The position numbers and the translations under genes are program-made. Positions 1 through 9,919 of a DNA stretch of 11,662 bases are shown in pieces. The notes under the pieces are model-generated. The model was not told the origin of the DNA, did no database searches, and worked only from the letters and a program-made list of their open reading frames with translations. This stretch comes from Clostridia bacterium (GTDB taxonomy: Bacteria > Bacillota > Clostridia > Christensenellales > Aristaeellaceae). Location of the stretch: positions 1 through 11,662 of the forward strand of contig JAFZLE010000108.1 in the NCBI GenBank assembly GCA_017551645.1, read 5' to 3'. Position 1 is the first letter of the stretch. The number at the start of each line of letters is the position of its first letter.

Positions 1-702
1 GAAGAGGAAGAAGAGGAAGAAGTAAAGCCCAGGAAGCGCGGTTTCTTCTCCCGCCGTAAGGATGACGACGAAGACGAAGATGATGAAGACGACGGGGATG
101 AAGATGAAGAAGATGAGGACGACGAAGACGAGGATGATGACGAGAACGAGGATGAAGATGACGACGAGGAAGAAGTAAAGCCGAAAAAGCGCGGCTTCTT
201 CTCCCGCCGCAAGGATGACGACGAGGATGATGAAGACGACGAGGATGATGATGAAGATGACGATGAGGACGACGAAGATGACGAAGACGAGGATGACGAC
301 GAGGACGAGGTAAGACCTGCCGGCCGTAAGGCCGGACGCGCTTCCCGTTACGACGACGATGAAGATGACGATGAGGATGATGAAGACGACGAGGATGAGG
401 ATGAAGACGACTACGATGATGAAGACGATGATGACGAAGATTACGAGGACGAGGATGAAGAGGAGCTTTACGGCGACGAAGACGAGGATGACGACGACTA
501 CGACGAAGACGACGTGGGCTTCGGCCAGAACCTGCTGAGCATACTTAAGGGCGTCGCCGCGGTGGTGCTGCTAATCGCGCTGGCGGTGGTAGTGCTCAGG
601 ATCGTCGAGGCGGGCGCGCAGTCCTCCGGCGGCAAGTTCAACCTGGATTGGTTCCGTGACCATCTGGGCGCGGTGGGCCGCTTCCTGTTCCCCGTGAAAT
701 AA
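1..702 (+). CDS. Acidic-repeat protein with C-terminal membrane segment (5' end outside window)
   Basis: Frame 1 is open from the first base to the TAA at 700-702, giving 233 visible residues; the start lies upstream. About residues 1-171 are almost wholly Asp/Glu, with runs such as 72-103 (32 consecutive acidic residues) and 118-137. Three basic islands interrupt this: V8-K20 (VKPRKRGFFSRRK), V59-K71 (nearly identical) and a diverged V104-Y117 (VRPAGRKAGRASRY). An acidic juxtamembrane stretch with LYGDE at 156-160 leads into a hydrophobic helix at about 181-202, then some 30 residues ending FLFPVK. The expected topology is a cytoplasmic acidic region with a short outer tail, which is an inference. 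I do not recognise a family. The layout resembles the zinc-ribbon protein at 7345-9057, so a missing N-terminal zinc ribbon is possible. A GTG at 514 would give only the tail and is not a credible start, because the reading frame continues upstream with consistent repeats. Confidence 0.85.
   Translation, partial: EEEEEEEVKPRKRGFFSRRKDDDEDEDDEDDGDEDEEDEDDEDEDDDENEDEDDDEEEVKPKKRGFFSRRKDDDEDDEDDEDDDEDDDEDDEDDEDEDDDEDEVRPAGRKAGRASRYDDDEDDDEDDEDDEDEDEDDYDDEDDDDEDYEDEDEEELYGDEDEDDDDYDEDDVGFGQNLLSILKGVAAVVLLIALAVVVLRIVEAGAQSSGGKFNLDWFRDHLGAVGRFLFPVK
16..351 (+). repeat. Diverging in-frame repeats (acidic run plus basic island), three copies
   Basis: Islands encoding EV(K/R)P followed by Arg/Lys-rich residues begin at 16, 169 and about 304. 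The first two copies are 153 bases (51 codons) apart and nearly identical over about 45 bases; the third is 45 codons further on and has diverged, losing the GFFSRR core. Each is followed by GAY/GAR codon runs. These are protein-coding internal duplications rather than a DNA element. Confidence 0.75.
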
Positions 703-715
703 TAACATAAACACA

Positions 716-750
716 CGGCGCTTCCCAAACGGGAGGCGCCGGTCATTTGT
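716..750 (+). terminator. Intrinsic terminator of the acidic-protein gene
   Basis: An 11-bp stem (716-726 with 731-741, one G-T wobble) closes a 4-base AAAC loop 13 bases after the stop at 702. The tail after it is T-rich but interrupted (GTCATTTGTATTT), so termination may be less than complete. Confidence 0.75.
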
Positions 751-807
751 ATTTATACGGCAGACTGCCGCCCTTTTCTTAAATATTCTTTACGCCCCTG
801 CTCGCGC

Positions 808-836
808 TTGCATATTGCGCCGCGGGGGTGTATAAT
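808..836 (+). promoter_or_regulatory. Sigma-A-type promoter for the L,D-transpeptidase gene
   Basis: TTGCAT at 808-813 and a perfect TATAAT at 831-836 are separated by 17 bases. Transcription would begin around 843, about 20 bases before the ATG at 864. It lies between the terminator of the gene on the left and a strong ribosome binding site, as expected for a monocistronic unit. Confidence 0.75.
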
Positions 837-853
837 TAGAATAGAGTAATATT

Positions 854-861
854 GGAGGTGA
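854..861 (+). promoter_or_regulatory. Ribosome binding site fixing the start at ATG 864
   Basis: GGAGGTGA, complementary to the 16S rRNA tail, sits five bases (after GGAGG) before ATG 864. A TTG at 852 in the same frame overlaps this site and is therefore not the start. Confidence 0.85.
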
Positions 862-863
862 TT

Positions 864-5001
<4,138 letters not shown>

Positions 5002-5002
5002 A

Positions 5003-5860
5003 GTGTACTTAGCCGACAAATGGACGGATTACCGGGTGCTGGACACCGGCGACGGCATGAAGCTGGAGTCCTGGGCGGGAAAGATCCTCTCCCGCCCGGA
5101 TCCCCAGGTGATCTGGCCCAAGCAGCAGCCCGACATGTGGGAGCGCGCCCACGCCGTGTACCACAGGTCCCAGAAGGGCGGCGGTGAATGGGAAAAGCGC
5201 CAGTCCCTGCCCGAAAGCTGGACCATCAGGTATTCCGACCTGAGCTTCATAGTCCGCCCCACCGGTTTCAAGCACACAGGGCTTTTTCCGGAGCAGGCGG
5301 TCAACTGGGACTGGATGCGCGGCCTTGTCAGGGACAGCGGACGGCCTGTCAGCGTGCTCAACCTGTTCGGATACACCGGCGGCGCCACCTGCGCCCTGGC
5401 CGCGCAGAGCGCGCAGGTCACCCATGTGGACGCGGCGAAGGGCATGGTGGCCTGGGCGGGCGAGAACCGCAAGGCGTGCGGCATAGACGAAACCAAGGTG
5501 CGCTGGATCATAGACGACGCGGTCAAGTTCGTGCAGCGGGAGATCCGCCGGGGGCGCAGGTACGACGCCCTGCTCATGGACCCGCCCTCCTACGGGCGCG
5601 GCCCGTCCGGCGAGATCTGGAAACTGGAGGACGAACTGTATCCCCTGGTAGAGCTGTGCGCGCAGGTGCTGAGCGACCGGCCCCTATTCATGCTTATAAA
5701 CAGCTATACCACCGGCCTGCAGCCCGCGGTGCTGTCCAACATGCTGCGCCTTACCGTAATGAAACGCGTCGGCGGCAGCGTGGAAGCGGACGAAGTGGGC
5801 CTGCCCATAGAATCCGGCGGAGTGCTGCCCTGCGGCGCTTCGGGGCGCTGGACGCGCTGA
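5003..5860 (+). CDS. Class I SAM-dependent methyltransferase (COG1092/RlmI-like, short form)
   Basis: The product is 285 residues from GTG 5003. The Rossmann-type methyltransferase domain shows motif I VLNLFGYTGG at 118-127, the ribose-binding acidic residue D143 in HVDAAKG, and motif IV MDPPSYGRG with D193-P194-P195. An N-terminal segment (DTGDGMKLESWAG and RPDPQVIWPK) and the ending LPCGASGRW are typical of short bacterial relatives of the rRNA methyltransferase RlmI that lack its PUA domain. The step where RlmI-type m5C enzymes carry a catalytic cysteine reads INSYTT (232-237), so cytosine-C5 chemistry looks unlikely; this is an inference and the substrate, probably RNA, is unknown. The gene starts one base after the lacZ stop, so the two are surely cotranscribed and probably translationally coupled, without an obvious functional link. 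Confidence 0.85.
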   Translation: MYLADKWTDYRVLDTGDGMKLESWAGKILSRPDPQVIWPKQQPDMWERAHAVYHRSQKGGGEWEKRQSLPESWTIRYSDLSFIVRPTGFKHTGLFPEQAVNWDWMRGLVRDSGRPVSVLNLFGYTGGATCALAAQSAQVTHVDAAKGMVAWAGENRKACGIDETKVRWIIDDAVKFVQREIRRGRRYDALLMDPPSYGRGPSGEIWKLEDELYPLVELCAQVLSDRPLFMLINSYTTGLQPAVLSNMLRLTVMKRVGGSVEADEVGLPIESGGVLPCGASGRWTR

Positions 5861-5864
5861 AAAC

Positions 5865-5894
5865 GCGTTTTCAAACTCAAAAACGCTTCTTGTT
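5865..5894 (+). terminator. Weak terminator after lacZ-methyltransferase
   Basis: GCGTTTT at 5865-5871 can pair with AAAACGC at 5880-5886 around an 8-base loop, followed by TTCTTGTT. It overlaps a perfect 16-base palindrome at 5858-5873 (arms TGAAAACG and CGTTTTCA) that includes the stop codon and would be an alternative fold. The stem is AT-rich, so strength is doubtful. Confidence 0.45.
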
Positions 5895-5968
5895 ATCCCA
5901 CTTTATCCGTAATTTTGCCGCTTTTTTCGGATTTACCTCCACTTAAACACCGATTAGCCCAAATATGC

Positions 5969-5997
5969 TTGACATATCCCCCGTATAGCGCTATTAT
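5969..5997 (+). promoter_or_regulatory. Sigma-A-type promoter for the NodB-like gene, with palindrome on the -10
   Basis: TTGACA (5969-5974) and TATTAT (5992-5997) are 17 bases apart. The perfect palindrome ATAGCGCTAT (5985-5994) covers the end of the spacer and the start of the -10. The start site would be near 6004, leaving a 5' leader of about 54 bases before ATG 6058. The rest of the 197-base gap from 5861 holds only the weak terminator. Confidence 0.8.
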
Positions 5998-6057
5998 AAG
6001 GCGGTTACGGGGGAATATGTTTTTGGCTCCCGCAAATTCTTGCCTAAAGGTGAACAA

Positions 6058-6897
6058 ATGCCCCGACAGGATGAATTCCAGACCCTGCCCATGCGCTCCG
6101 GCGGGCGGAAAGTGCGCTTTAACCCCGGCGCGTGGGTAACGGTGGCGCTGATAATCGCCATCGCCGTTTTCGCGGTGCTGATCATCAAGGACGCCGTAAA
6201 AAAAGACGATCCCGACGCTCCCATGCAGATCACCGATCTGTACGGCAACCCGTACACTCCGGTCACTCCCACCCCCACCCCCCCTCTGAGGCCCCAGAGC
6301 GAGGGCGAGGGCCTGCTGCCCGTGTTTTTCAGTGCCAATACTCAGGAAGCGGTCGTAGCCGTGACCGTGCAGAACGCCGACGCCAAGGCGATCGATACGC
6401 TTCTGGAAACGTGCGGCCCATTGGACGCGCACATCACCTTCTTTATGAAGGGTGAAGAGCTGCAGGCGCTGCCCGAGAGCGTGGCGATAGCGTACCTGAG
6501 CGGCCACGAGATAGAGAGCCGGGGAATGAACGCGGGCAACCTGTCCTCGCTGCAGGACGAAGCCCTTGCAAACGAGCTGGACGCGCCGGGCCAGCTAATG
6601 AACGCCATCGCCCCCGGATACGCGTTCCACTTCCTGCGCACGGACAACTTCAGCGACGACAGCGACAGGCGGCTGAGCGCTTATCTTGCCCAAAGGGGCT
6701 ATAAGGGCATCTGCCGCTGGGCGCTCAACGAGCCCCGCAGCTTCGAGCAGGTCGCTCCCGGGCAGATAATCAACTTTGACCTGAGCAACGTCAAGGCGGA
6801 CAGGATCGTCTACGTGATAAAGTACCTGTACGAAAGCTCGTACCGGGTCGTCAGCCTGAACGAGCTGTTCGACTACGAGCCCAACCTGGTGGATTAG
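6058..6897 (+). CDS. Membrane-anchored NodB-fold protein, probable inactive polysaccharide deacetylase
   Basis: ATG 6058 is preferred (AAAGGTGA just upstream) over a TTG at 6040, giving 279 residues. A short basic N-terminus leads into one membrane helix (about 25-43), then a Pro-Thr linker (about 67-76) and an outer domain of about 200 residues. The landmarks follow NodB polysaccharide deacetylases in order: the first strand AVVAVTVQNAD (about 98-108) where active enzymes have TFDDG; ITFFMKG (126-132) matching the usual ATFFVxG; GHEIESRGMN (149-158) where the metal-binding HxxxH should be; HFLRTDN (191-197) in place of RPPYG; and the C-terminal YRVVSLNEL (262-270). All metal ligands and the catalytic Asp are thus replaced while structural motifs remain. 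I infer an extracytoplasmic pseudo-enzyme, possibly a glycan-binding or regulatory wall protein. The fold call rests on motif order, not on a profile search. Confidence 0.7.
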   Translation: MPRQDEFQTLPMRSGGRKVRFNPGAWVTVALIIAIAVFAVLIIKDAVKKDDPDAPMQITDLYGNPYTPVTPTPTPPLRPQSEGEGLLPVFFSANTQEAVVAVTVQNADAKAIDTLLETCGPLDAHITFFMKGEELQALPESVAIAYLSGHEIESRGMNAGNLSSLQDEALANELDAPGQLMNAIAPGYAFHFLRTDNFSDDSDRRLSAYLAQRGYKGICRWALNEPRSFEQVAPGQIINFDLSNVKADRIVYVIKYLYESSYRVVSLNELFDYEPNLVD

Positions 6898-6906
6898 CCC
6901 CAAAAC

Positions 6907-6935
6907 TTGACATATTACCGTCACAGTAATATAAT
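6907..6935 (+). promoter_or_regulatory. Perfect-consensus promoter overlapped by a dyad, before the zinc-ribbon operon
   Basis: TTGACA (6907-6912), a 17-base spacer and TATAAT (6930-6935) match the sigma-A consensus exactly. An inverted repeat ATATTAC-N7-GTAATAT occupies 6912-6932, with further GT/AC symmetry inside the N7, so it fills the spacer and touches both hexamers. A promoter this strong with a dyad in the spacer suggests repression. No terminator is seen between the stop at 6897 and this promoter. The leader to ATG 6982 is about 40 bases. Confidence 0.85.
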
Positions 6936-6981
6936 AAATTGAATCATTGTGTTACCGTATACTGGCTGAAAGGCGAGTAAA

Positions 6982-7335
6982 ATGCCCACAAATTCCAGGT
7001 CTTTCGATTCCTTCACCCGCTCCGGAAAGCGGGGCAACCGACGCGGCGCATCCTATTCGCGCCCCGTCAGCGACAACGCCATAAGCCGTGACAGGCAGCA
7101 GGTCAGGTCGCTTATAATCGACCTTATATTCTGTATGCTGCTGCCGCCTTACGGCATATACCGCGTGTGGACGCGGCAGGAACTGTTCCTTGCCGCCCGC
7201 GTGGTGTATTCCCTTATCGCGGCAGTATGCATGTATCTGCTGTTTTCCCTCATGCTGCCCACGCTTAAACCCGTGCCTCAAAGCGTGCCCCTCAGCGCGA
7301 GCACCGCGGTCGAGGTCTACTCGTTTTCTGATTAG
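6982..7335 (+). CDS. Small two-helix membrane protein, unknown function
   Basis: The product is 117 residues from ATG 6982, with AAAGGCGAG upstream. The first 40 residues are polar and rich in Arg and Ser, suggesting a disordered cytoplasmic tail. Hydrophobic segments follow at about 43-63 (containing CMLLPPYGIYRVW) and 68-93, with a short connecting turn (TRQE), so both ends should face the same side; the positive N-terminus argues for the cytoplasm. The last 24 residues are polar. I do not recognise a family. The stop codon overlaps the ribosome binding site of the next gene, so the two are expressed together and may act in one membrane complex, which is an inference from spacing alone. Confidence 0.8.
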   Translation: MPTNSRSFDSFTRSGKRGNRRGASYSRPVSDNAISRDRQQVRSLIIDLIFCMLLPPYGIYRVWTRQELFLAARVVYSLIAAVCMYLLFSLMLPTLKPVPQSVPLSASTAVEVYSFSD

Positions 7336-7339
7336 GAGG
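7334..7339 (+). promoter_or_regulatory. Ribosome binding site overlapping the upstream stop codon
   Basis: AGGAGG shares its first two bases with the TAG at 7333-7335 and lies five bases before ATG 7345, supporting coupled translation of the two genes. Confidence 0.85.
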
Positions 7340-7344
7340 CTCAT

Positions 7345-9057
7345 ATGTTCTGCTCAAATTGCGGAAAGAGCTTGAAAAGTGACGCCCTGATATGCCCTTC
7401 CTGCGGCATGACGGTCGGCGAAAGCCGTTTTGACTCCAGCCGCGGCTACACCGGCGCGCAGACGCGCTTAAAGCCCGGGCAGGCGGTCAGGGTCAATTCC
7501 TCCTACGTCAACCATTATTCCCGCGACGACACCGTTGAAAGCGCTTCCTCCGGCTCCCTGCCTTCCGACGAAGACAGCGTGTACCGCGCGGTAAAGGGCG
7601 CGGGCATCACCGGTTACGGTGAGGACGACGACCGGGAGCCCCTGTTTGACAGCCAGAAAATCGACGATTTCCCCGCCGAGGACGAGGCTGAATTCGAAGA
7701 AGAAGAGCCCCGGGAGGCTCCGAAAGAGAAAAAGCCCTCCCTGTTCTCCTTCCTGTCCAGGAATTCCCGCGAAGAGGAAGCCGACGATGATGAGGCGGAT
7801 AACCCCGTGCCCGCAGACACGCCCATAGACGAGATAACCGACGAGGAACGCAGAAGCCTGCTGCACGAGGACGTGGAGTTCGCTCCCCCCGCCGGCATAA
7901 GCGACGACATACACGCCTTTATGCAGGGGTGCCTGCAGGCGCTGGACGAGGAAAAGGACGTTCCTCCCATAAAACTGAAAAAGCGCGCCAAGCCCGTCCG
8001 GAACGAGGATTTTGAGGCTGACTTCGATGAGCTGCCGGAAGAGAAGCCCGAAGACGCGCTCGACGATTTTGAGGACGAGTCCAAGCCCAAAAAGCAGAAA
8101 AAGGCCAAAGTCAAAAAGGTAAAGGAAAAGAAGCCCAAGCAGAAAGAGAAAGCAATCCCCTCGATCGAGGACGAGCTTTCCGACGACGACATCCTCTACG
8201 GCGACAATGAGGATTACACCGACGAGGCGCTGATGAACGACATCAGGCGGGACAAGCGCTTAAAGTACATGCGCTATGTGCTGATAGGCCTCGCCGCGGT
8301 GCTGGTGGTGCTGGGAGTGGTGGCGCTGCTGGGCAACCTGCGCACCAGCATGAACACCGCGCCCGTAGACGAAGTGAGCTATGATCTGTGGAACGAAGGC
8401 GTGGCGGTAATGGAGCAGCGCGTGGGCCAGGCCTACCGCCGCAGCATGCTGAACCTCTACGATCCCAACGACATGGCCACCTACGTCTCGCTGAGGGAAA
8501 AGATGACGGCAGACCTGGAAGGGCTTGACAAGCTCGCGCCCTCCAACCCCCAGCGCAACGACAGCCGCTTTATAAACGCGCTCAAGGCCATACAGGAGAG
8601 CATAAACAACTGCCTGGCCAACGACGCCCTGGCCATGAGCGACAACACGCTCACCGCCACGCAGAAAGACAACCAGAGCGAAGCCCGCTGGAGCCAGGTG
8701 CGCCTGATGGTCGAAGCGCTCAAAGCCTCCACCAACACCGGCCAGCTGGACGCCATCATCAAGCAGGATAGGGTCGAGCTCATACTCCAGGCCACACCCA
8801 CTCCCGCTCCCGGCGCAGCCACCCCCGTGCCCTACGTGAGCCTGCAAAAGGGCTCAAAAGGCGACGAAGTCACCAAGCTGCAGACCCGGCTGAGCGACCT
8901 GGGCTACCTGACAGGCAAGATCGACGGCGAGTACGGCAACCAGACCAAGACCGCCGTGCAGAAGTTCCAGGAAAAGGCGGGACTGAAAGCGGACGGCATC
9001 GCGGGCGTGGAAACGCAGGCGCTGCTGTACTCAGACGACGCCCCCTACGCGAAATAA
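7345..9057 (+). CDS. Zinc-ribbon, single-pass membrane protein with peptidoglycan-binding domain
   Basis: The 570-residue product has four parts. Residues 3-21 form a zinc ribbon of the CxxC-x10-CxxC type (C3, C6, C17, C20). Residues about 70-305 are low-complexity and highly charged: acidic blocks, KPSLFSFLSRNSREE near 130, a Lys-rich run near 249-272, then LSDDDILYGDNEDYTDE before the membrane. One helix spans about 311-332. Outside lies an Ala/Leu/Asn-rich, probably helical region (about 340-480), a short Pro-Thr linker (484-496) and a PG_binding_1 repeat (about 499-561) with the family landmarks GDEVTKLQTRL, LGYLTGKIDG, YGNQTKTAVQKFQ and GLKADGIAG. This topology would tie the wall to a cytoplasmic zinc ribbon. 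The role is unknown; wall sensing, scaffolding or anchoring all fit. The partner gene directly upstream encodes a small membrane protein. Charge pattern and juxtamembrane LYGD motif recall the protein at 1-702. Confidence 0.85.
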   Translation: MFCSNCGKSLKSDALICPSCGMTVGESRFDSSRGYTGAQTRLKPGQAVRVNSSYVNHYSRDDTVESASSGSLPSDEDSVYRAVKGAGITGYGEDDDREPLFDSQKIDDFPAEDEAEFEEEEPREAPKEKKPSLFSFLSRNSREEEADDDEADNPVPADTPIDEITDEERRSLLHEDVEFAPPAGISDDIHAFMQGCLQALDEEKDVPPIKLKKRAKPVRNEDFEADFDELPEEKPEDALDDFEDESKPKKQKKAKVKKVKEKKPKQKEKAIPSIEDELSDDDILYGDNEDYTDEALMNDIRRDKRLKYMRYVLIGLAAVLVVLGVVALLGNLRTSMNTAPVDEVSYDLWNEGVAVMEQRVGQAYRRSMLNLYDPNDMATYVSLREKMTADLEGLDKLAPSNPQRNDSRFINALKAIQESINNCLANDALAMSDNTLTATQKDNQSEARWSQVRLMVEALKASTNTGQLDAIIKQDRVELILQATPTPAPGAATPVPYVSLQKGSKGDEVTKLQTRLSDLGYLTGKIDGEYGNQTKTAVQKFQEKAGLKADGIAGVETQALLYSDDAPYAK

Positions 9058-9063
9058 TAAAGC

Positions 9064-9101
9064 GCCCCGGGCGGACATGGGACCTGCCCGGGGCATTCTT
9101 T
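9064..9101 (+). terminator. Intrinsic terminator of the zinc-ribbon operon
   Basis: A perfect 9-bp GC-only stem (9064-9072 with 9086-9094) around a 13-base loop is followed by ATTCTTT. It begins six bases after the stop codon region of the gene. Confidence 0.9.
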
Positions 9102-9141
9102 GCCCATACGGGGCTCAAAAGGCAAATCTGTGTAAAACGTA

Positions 9142-9180
9142 TTGACAAGCGACCGGGAAAGTGATATTATTATGATATCA
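9142..9180 (+). promoter_or_regulatory. Extended -10 promoter with overlapping dyad, for the ABC transporter
   Basis: TTGACA (9142-9147), a 17-base spacer and TATTAT (9165-9170) preceded by TGA form an extended -10 promoter. A 19-bp dyad TGATAT-N7-ATATCA spans 9162-9180, covering the -10 and the likely start site; eight of nine half-site positions are symmetric. This is the usual position of a repressor operator. GntR-family repressors often control such ABC pairs in Bacillota, but no regulator gene is in the window. Confidence 0.8.
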
Positions 9181-9199
9181 TAAAGAATATGGAGGGCAT

Positions 9200-9919
9200 A
9201 TGCTGAACATTTCTCATCTGACCAAGATCTACGGCAGCGTGAAGGCGGTGGACGACCTGTCACTGCGCATCAGACCGGGAGTCATATACGGTTTTATCGG
9301 CCATAACGGCGCCGGAAAGACCACCACCCTCAAAAGCTGCGCGGGCATACTGAACTTTGAAGAGGGCGATATCGAGATCGCGGGCGTATCCATTAAGAAG
9401 GATCCCCTGTACTGCAAGCGCAACACCGCGTTCCTGCCGGACAATCCCGACATTTACGGCTTTATGACCGGTATCCAGTTCCTGAATTTCATAGCGGACA
9501 TATACAGCATAGACGCGAAGACCCGCCAGGAGCGCATAGACAAGTATTCCGAGATGTTTGAGCTCCGCGACAGCCTGGGGCAGAGCGTTTCGGCGTACTC
9601 CCACGGCATGAAGCAGAAGCTGGCGCTGATCAGCGTGCTTATCCGCGAGCCCAAGCTGGTCATGATGGACGAGCCCTTCGTGGGCCTCGACCCCATCGCT
9701 TCCCATCTGTTAAAGCAGCTCATGCGGGAGATCTGCGATAAGGGCGGCGCCATATTCTTTTCCACCCACGTGCTGGAAGTGGCGCAGAAGCTCTGCGACG
9801 AGGTGGCCATAATCCGCAAGGGCAAACTGGTTAAGTGCGGCTCCATGGAAGAGATCGCCGGTGACGCCGGGCTTGAGAGCGTGTTCCTGGAGATGGAGGG
9901 GGAAACTCAGAATGTTTAA
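9200..9919 (+). CDS. ABC transporter ATP-binding protein (ABC-2 exporter type)
   Basis: The product is 239 residues from ATG 9200, with GGAGGG four bases or so upstream. All nucleotide-binding motifs are present: Walker A GHNGAGKT (34-41), a Q-loop region reading FLPDNPDIYGFMTG, signature YSHGMKQKLAL with SHGMKQ at 134-139 in place of the classical LSGGQ, Walker B LVMMDE ending at D157-E158, D-loop GLDP (162-165) and H-loop H190. The SxGM-type signature and the LPDxPxxY region are common in single-domain ATPases that power ABC-2 type exporters. It should form the cytoplasmic motor for the permease encoded by the overlapping gene. The cargo cannot be told from the sequence; lipids, peptides or antimicrobial compounds are all possible. 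Confidence 0.92.
   Translation: MLNISHLTKIYGSVKAVDDLSLRIRPGVIYGFIGHNGAGKTTTLKSCAGILNFEEGDIEIAGVSIKKDPLYCKRNTAFLPDNPDIYGFMTGIQFLNFIADIYSIDAKTRQERIDKYSEMFELRDSLGQSVSAYSHGMKQKLALISVLIREPKLVMMDEPFVGLDPIASHLLKQLMREICDKGGAIFFSTHVLEVAQKLCDEVAIIRKGKLVKCGSMEEIAGDAGLESVFLEMEGETQNV
9895..9902 (+). promoter_or_regulatory. Ribosome binding site fixing the permease start at ATG 9912
   Basis: GGAGGGGG lies nine bases before ATG 9912. An ATG at 9861 in the same frame would overlap the ATPase by 59 bases and lacks a site, and its extra 17 residues (Arg/Trp-rich) do not look like the start of a membrane protein. Confidence 0.75.

Noticed and set aside
852..863. TTG start adding four residues to the L,D-transpeptidase
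   Set aside because: The TTG overlaps the GGAGGTGA site that serves ATG 864.
5188..5946. Overlapping plus-strand frame of 252 codons in the methyltransferase region
   Set aside because: Arg-rich shadow in another frame; it has no motif and the methyltransferase motifs run unbroken in frame.
6040..6057. TTG start for the NodB-like protein
   Set aside because: ATG 6058 has an AAAGGTGA site; the extra six residues would overlap it.
6912..6932. Inverted repeat as a terminator for the NodB-like gene
   Set aside because: The stem is all but AT, lacks a T-tract, and coincides with a consensus promoter.
7614..8192. Ser-rich minus-strand frame of 192 codons
   Set aside because: Mirror image of the Asp/Glu/Lys codons of the zinc-ribbon protein.
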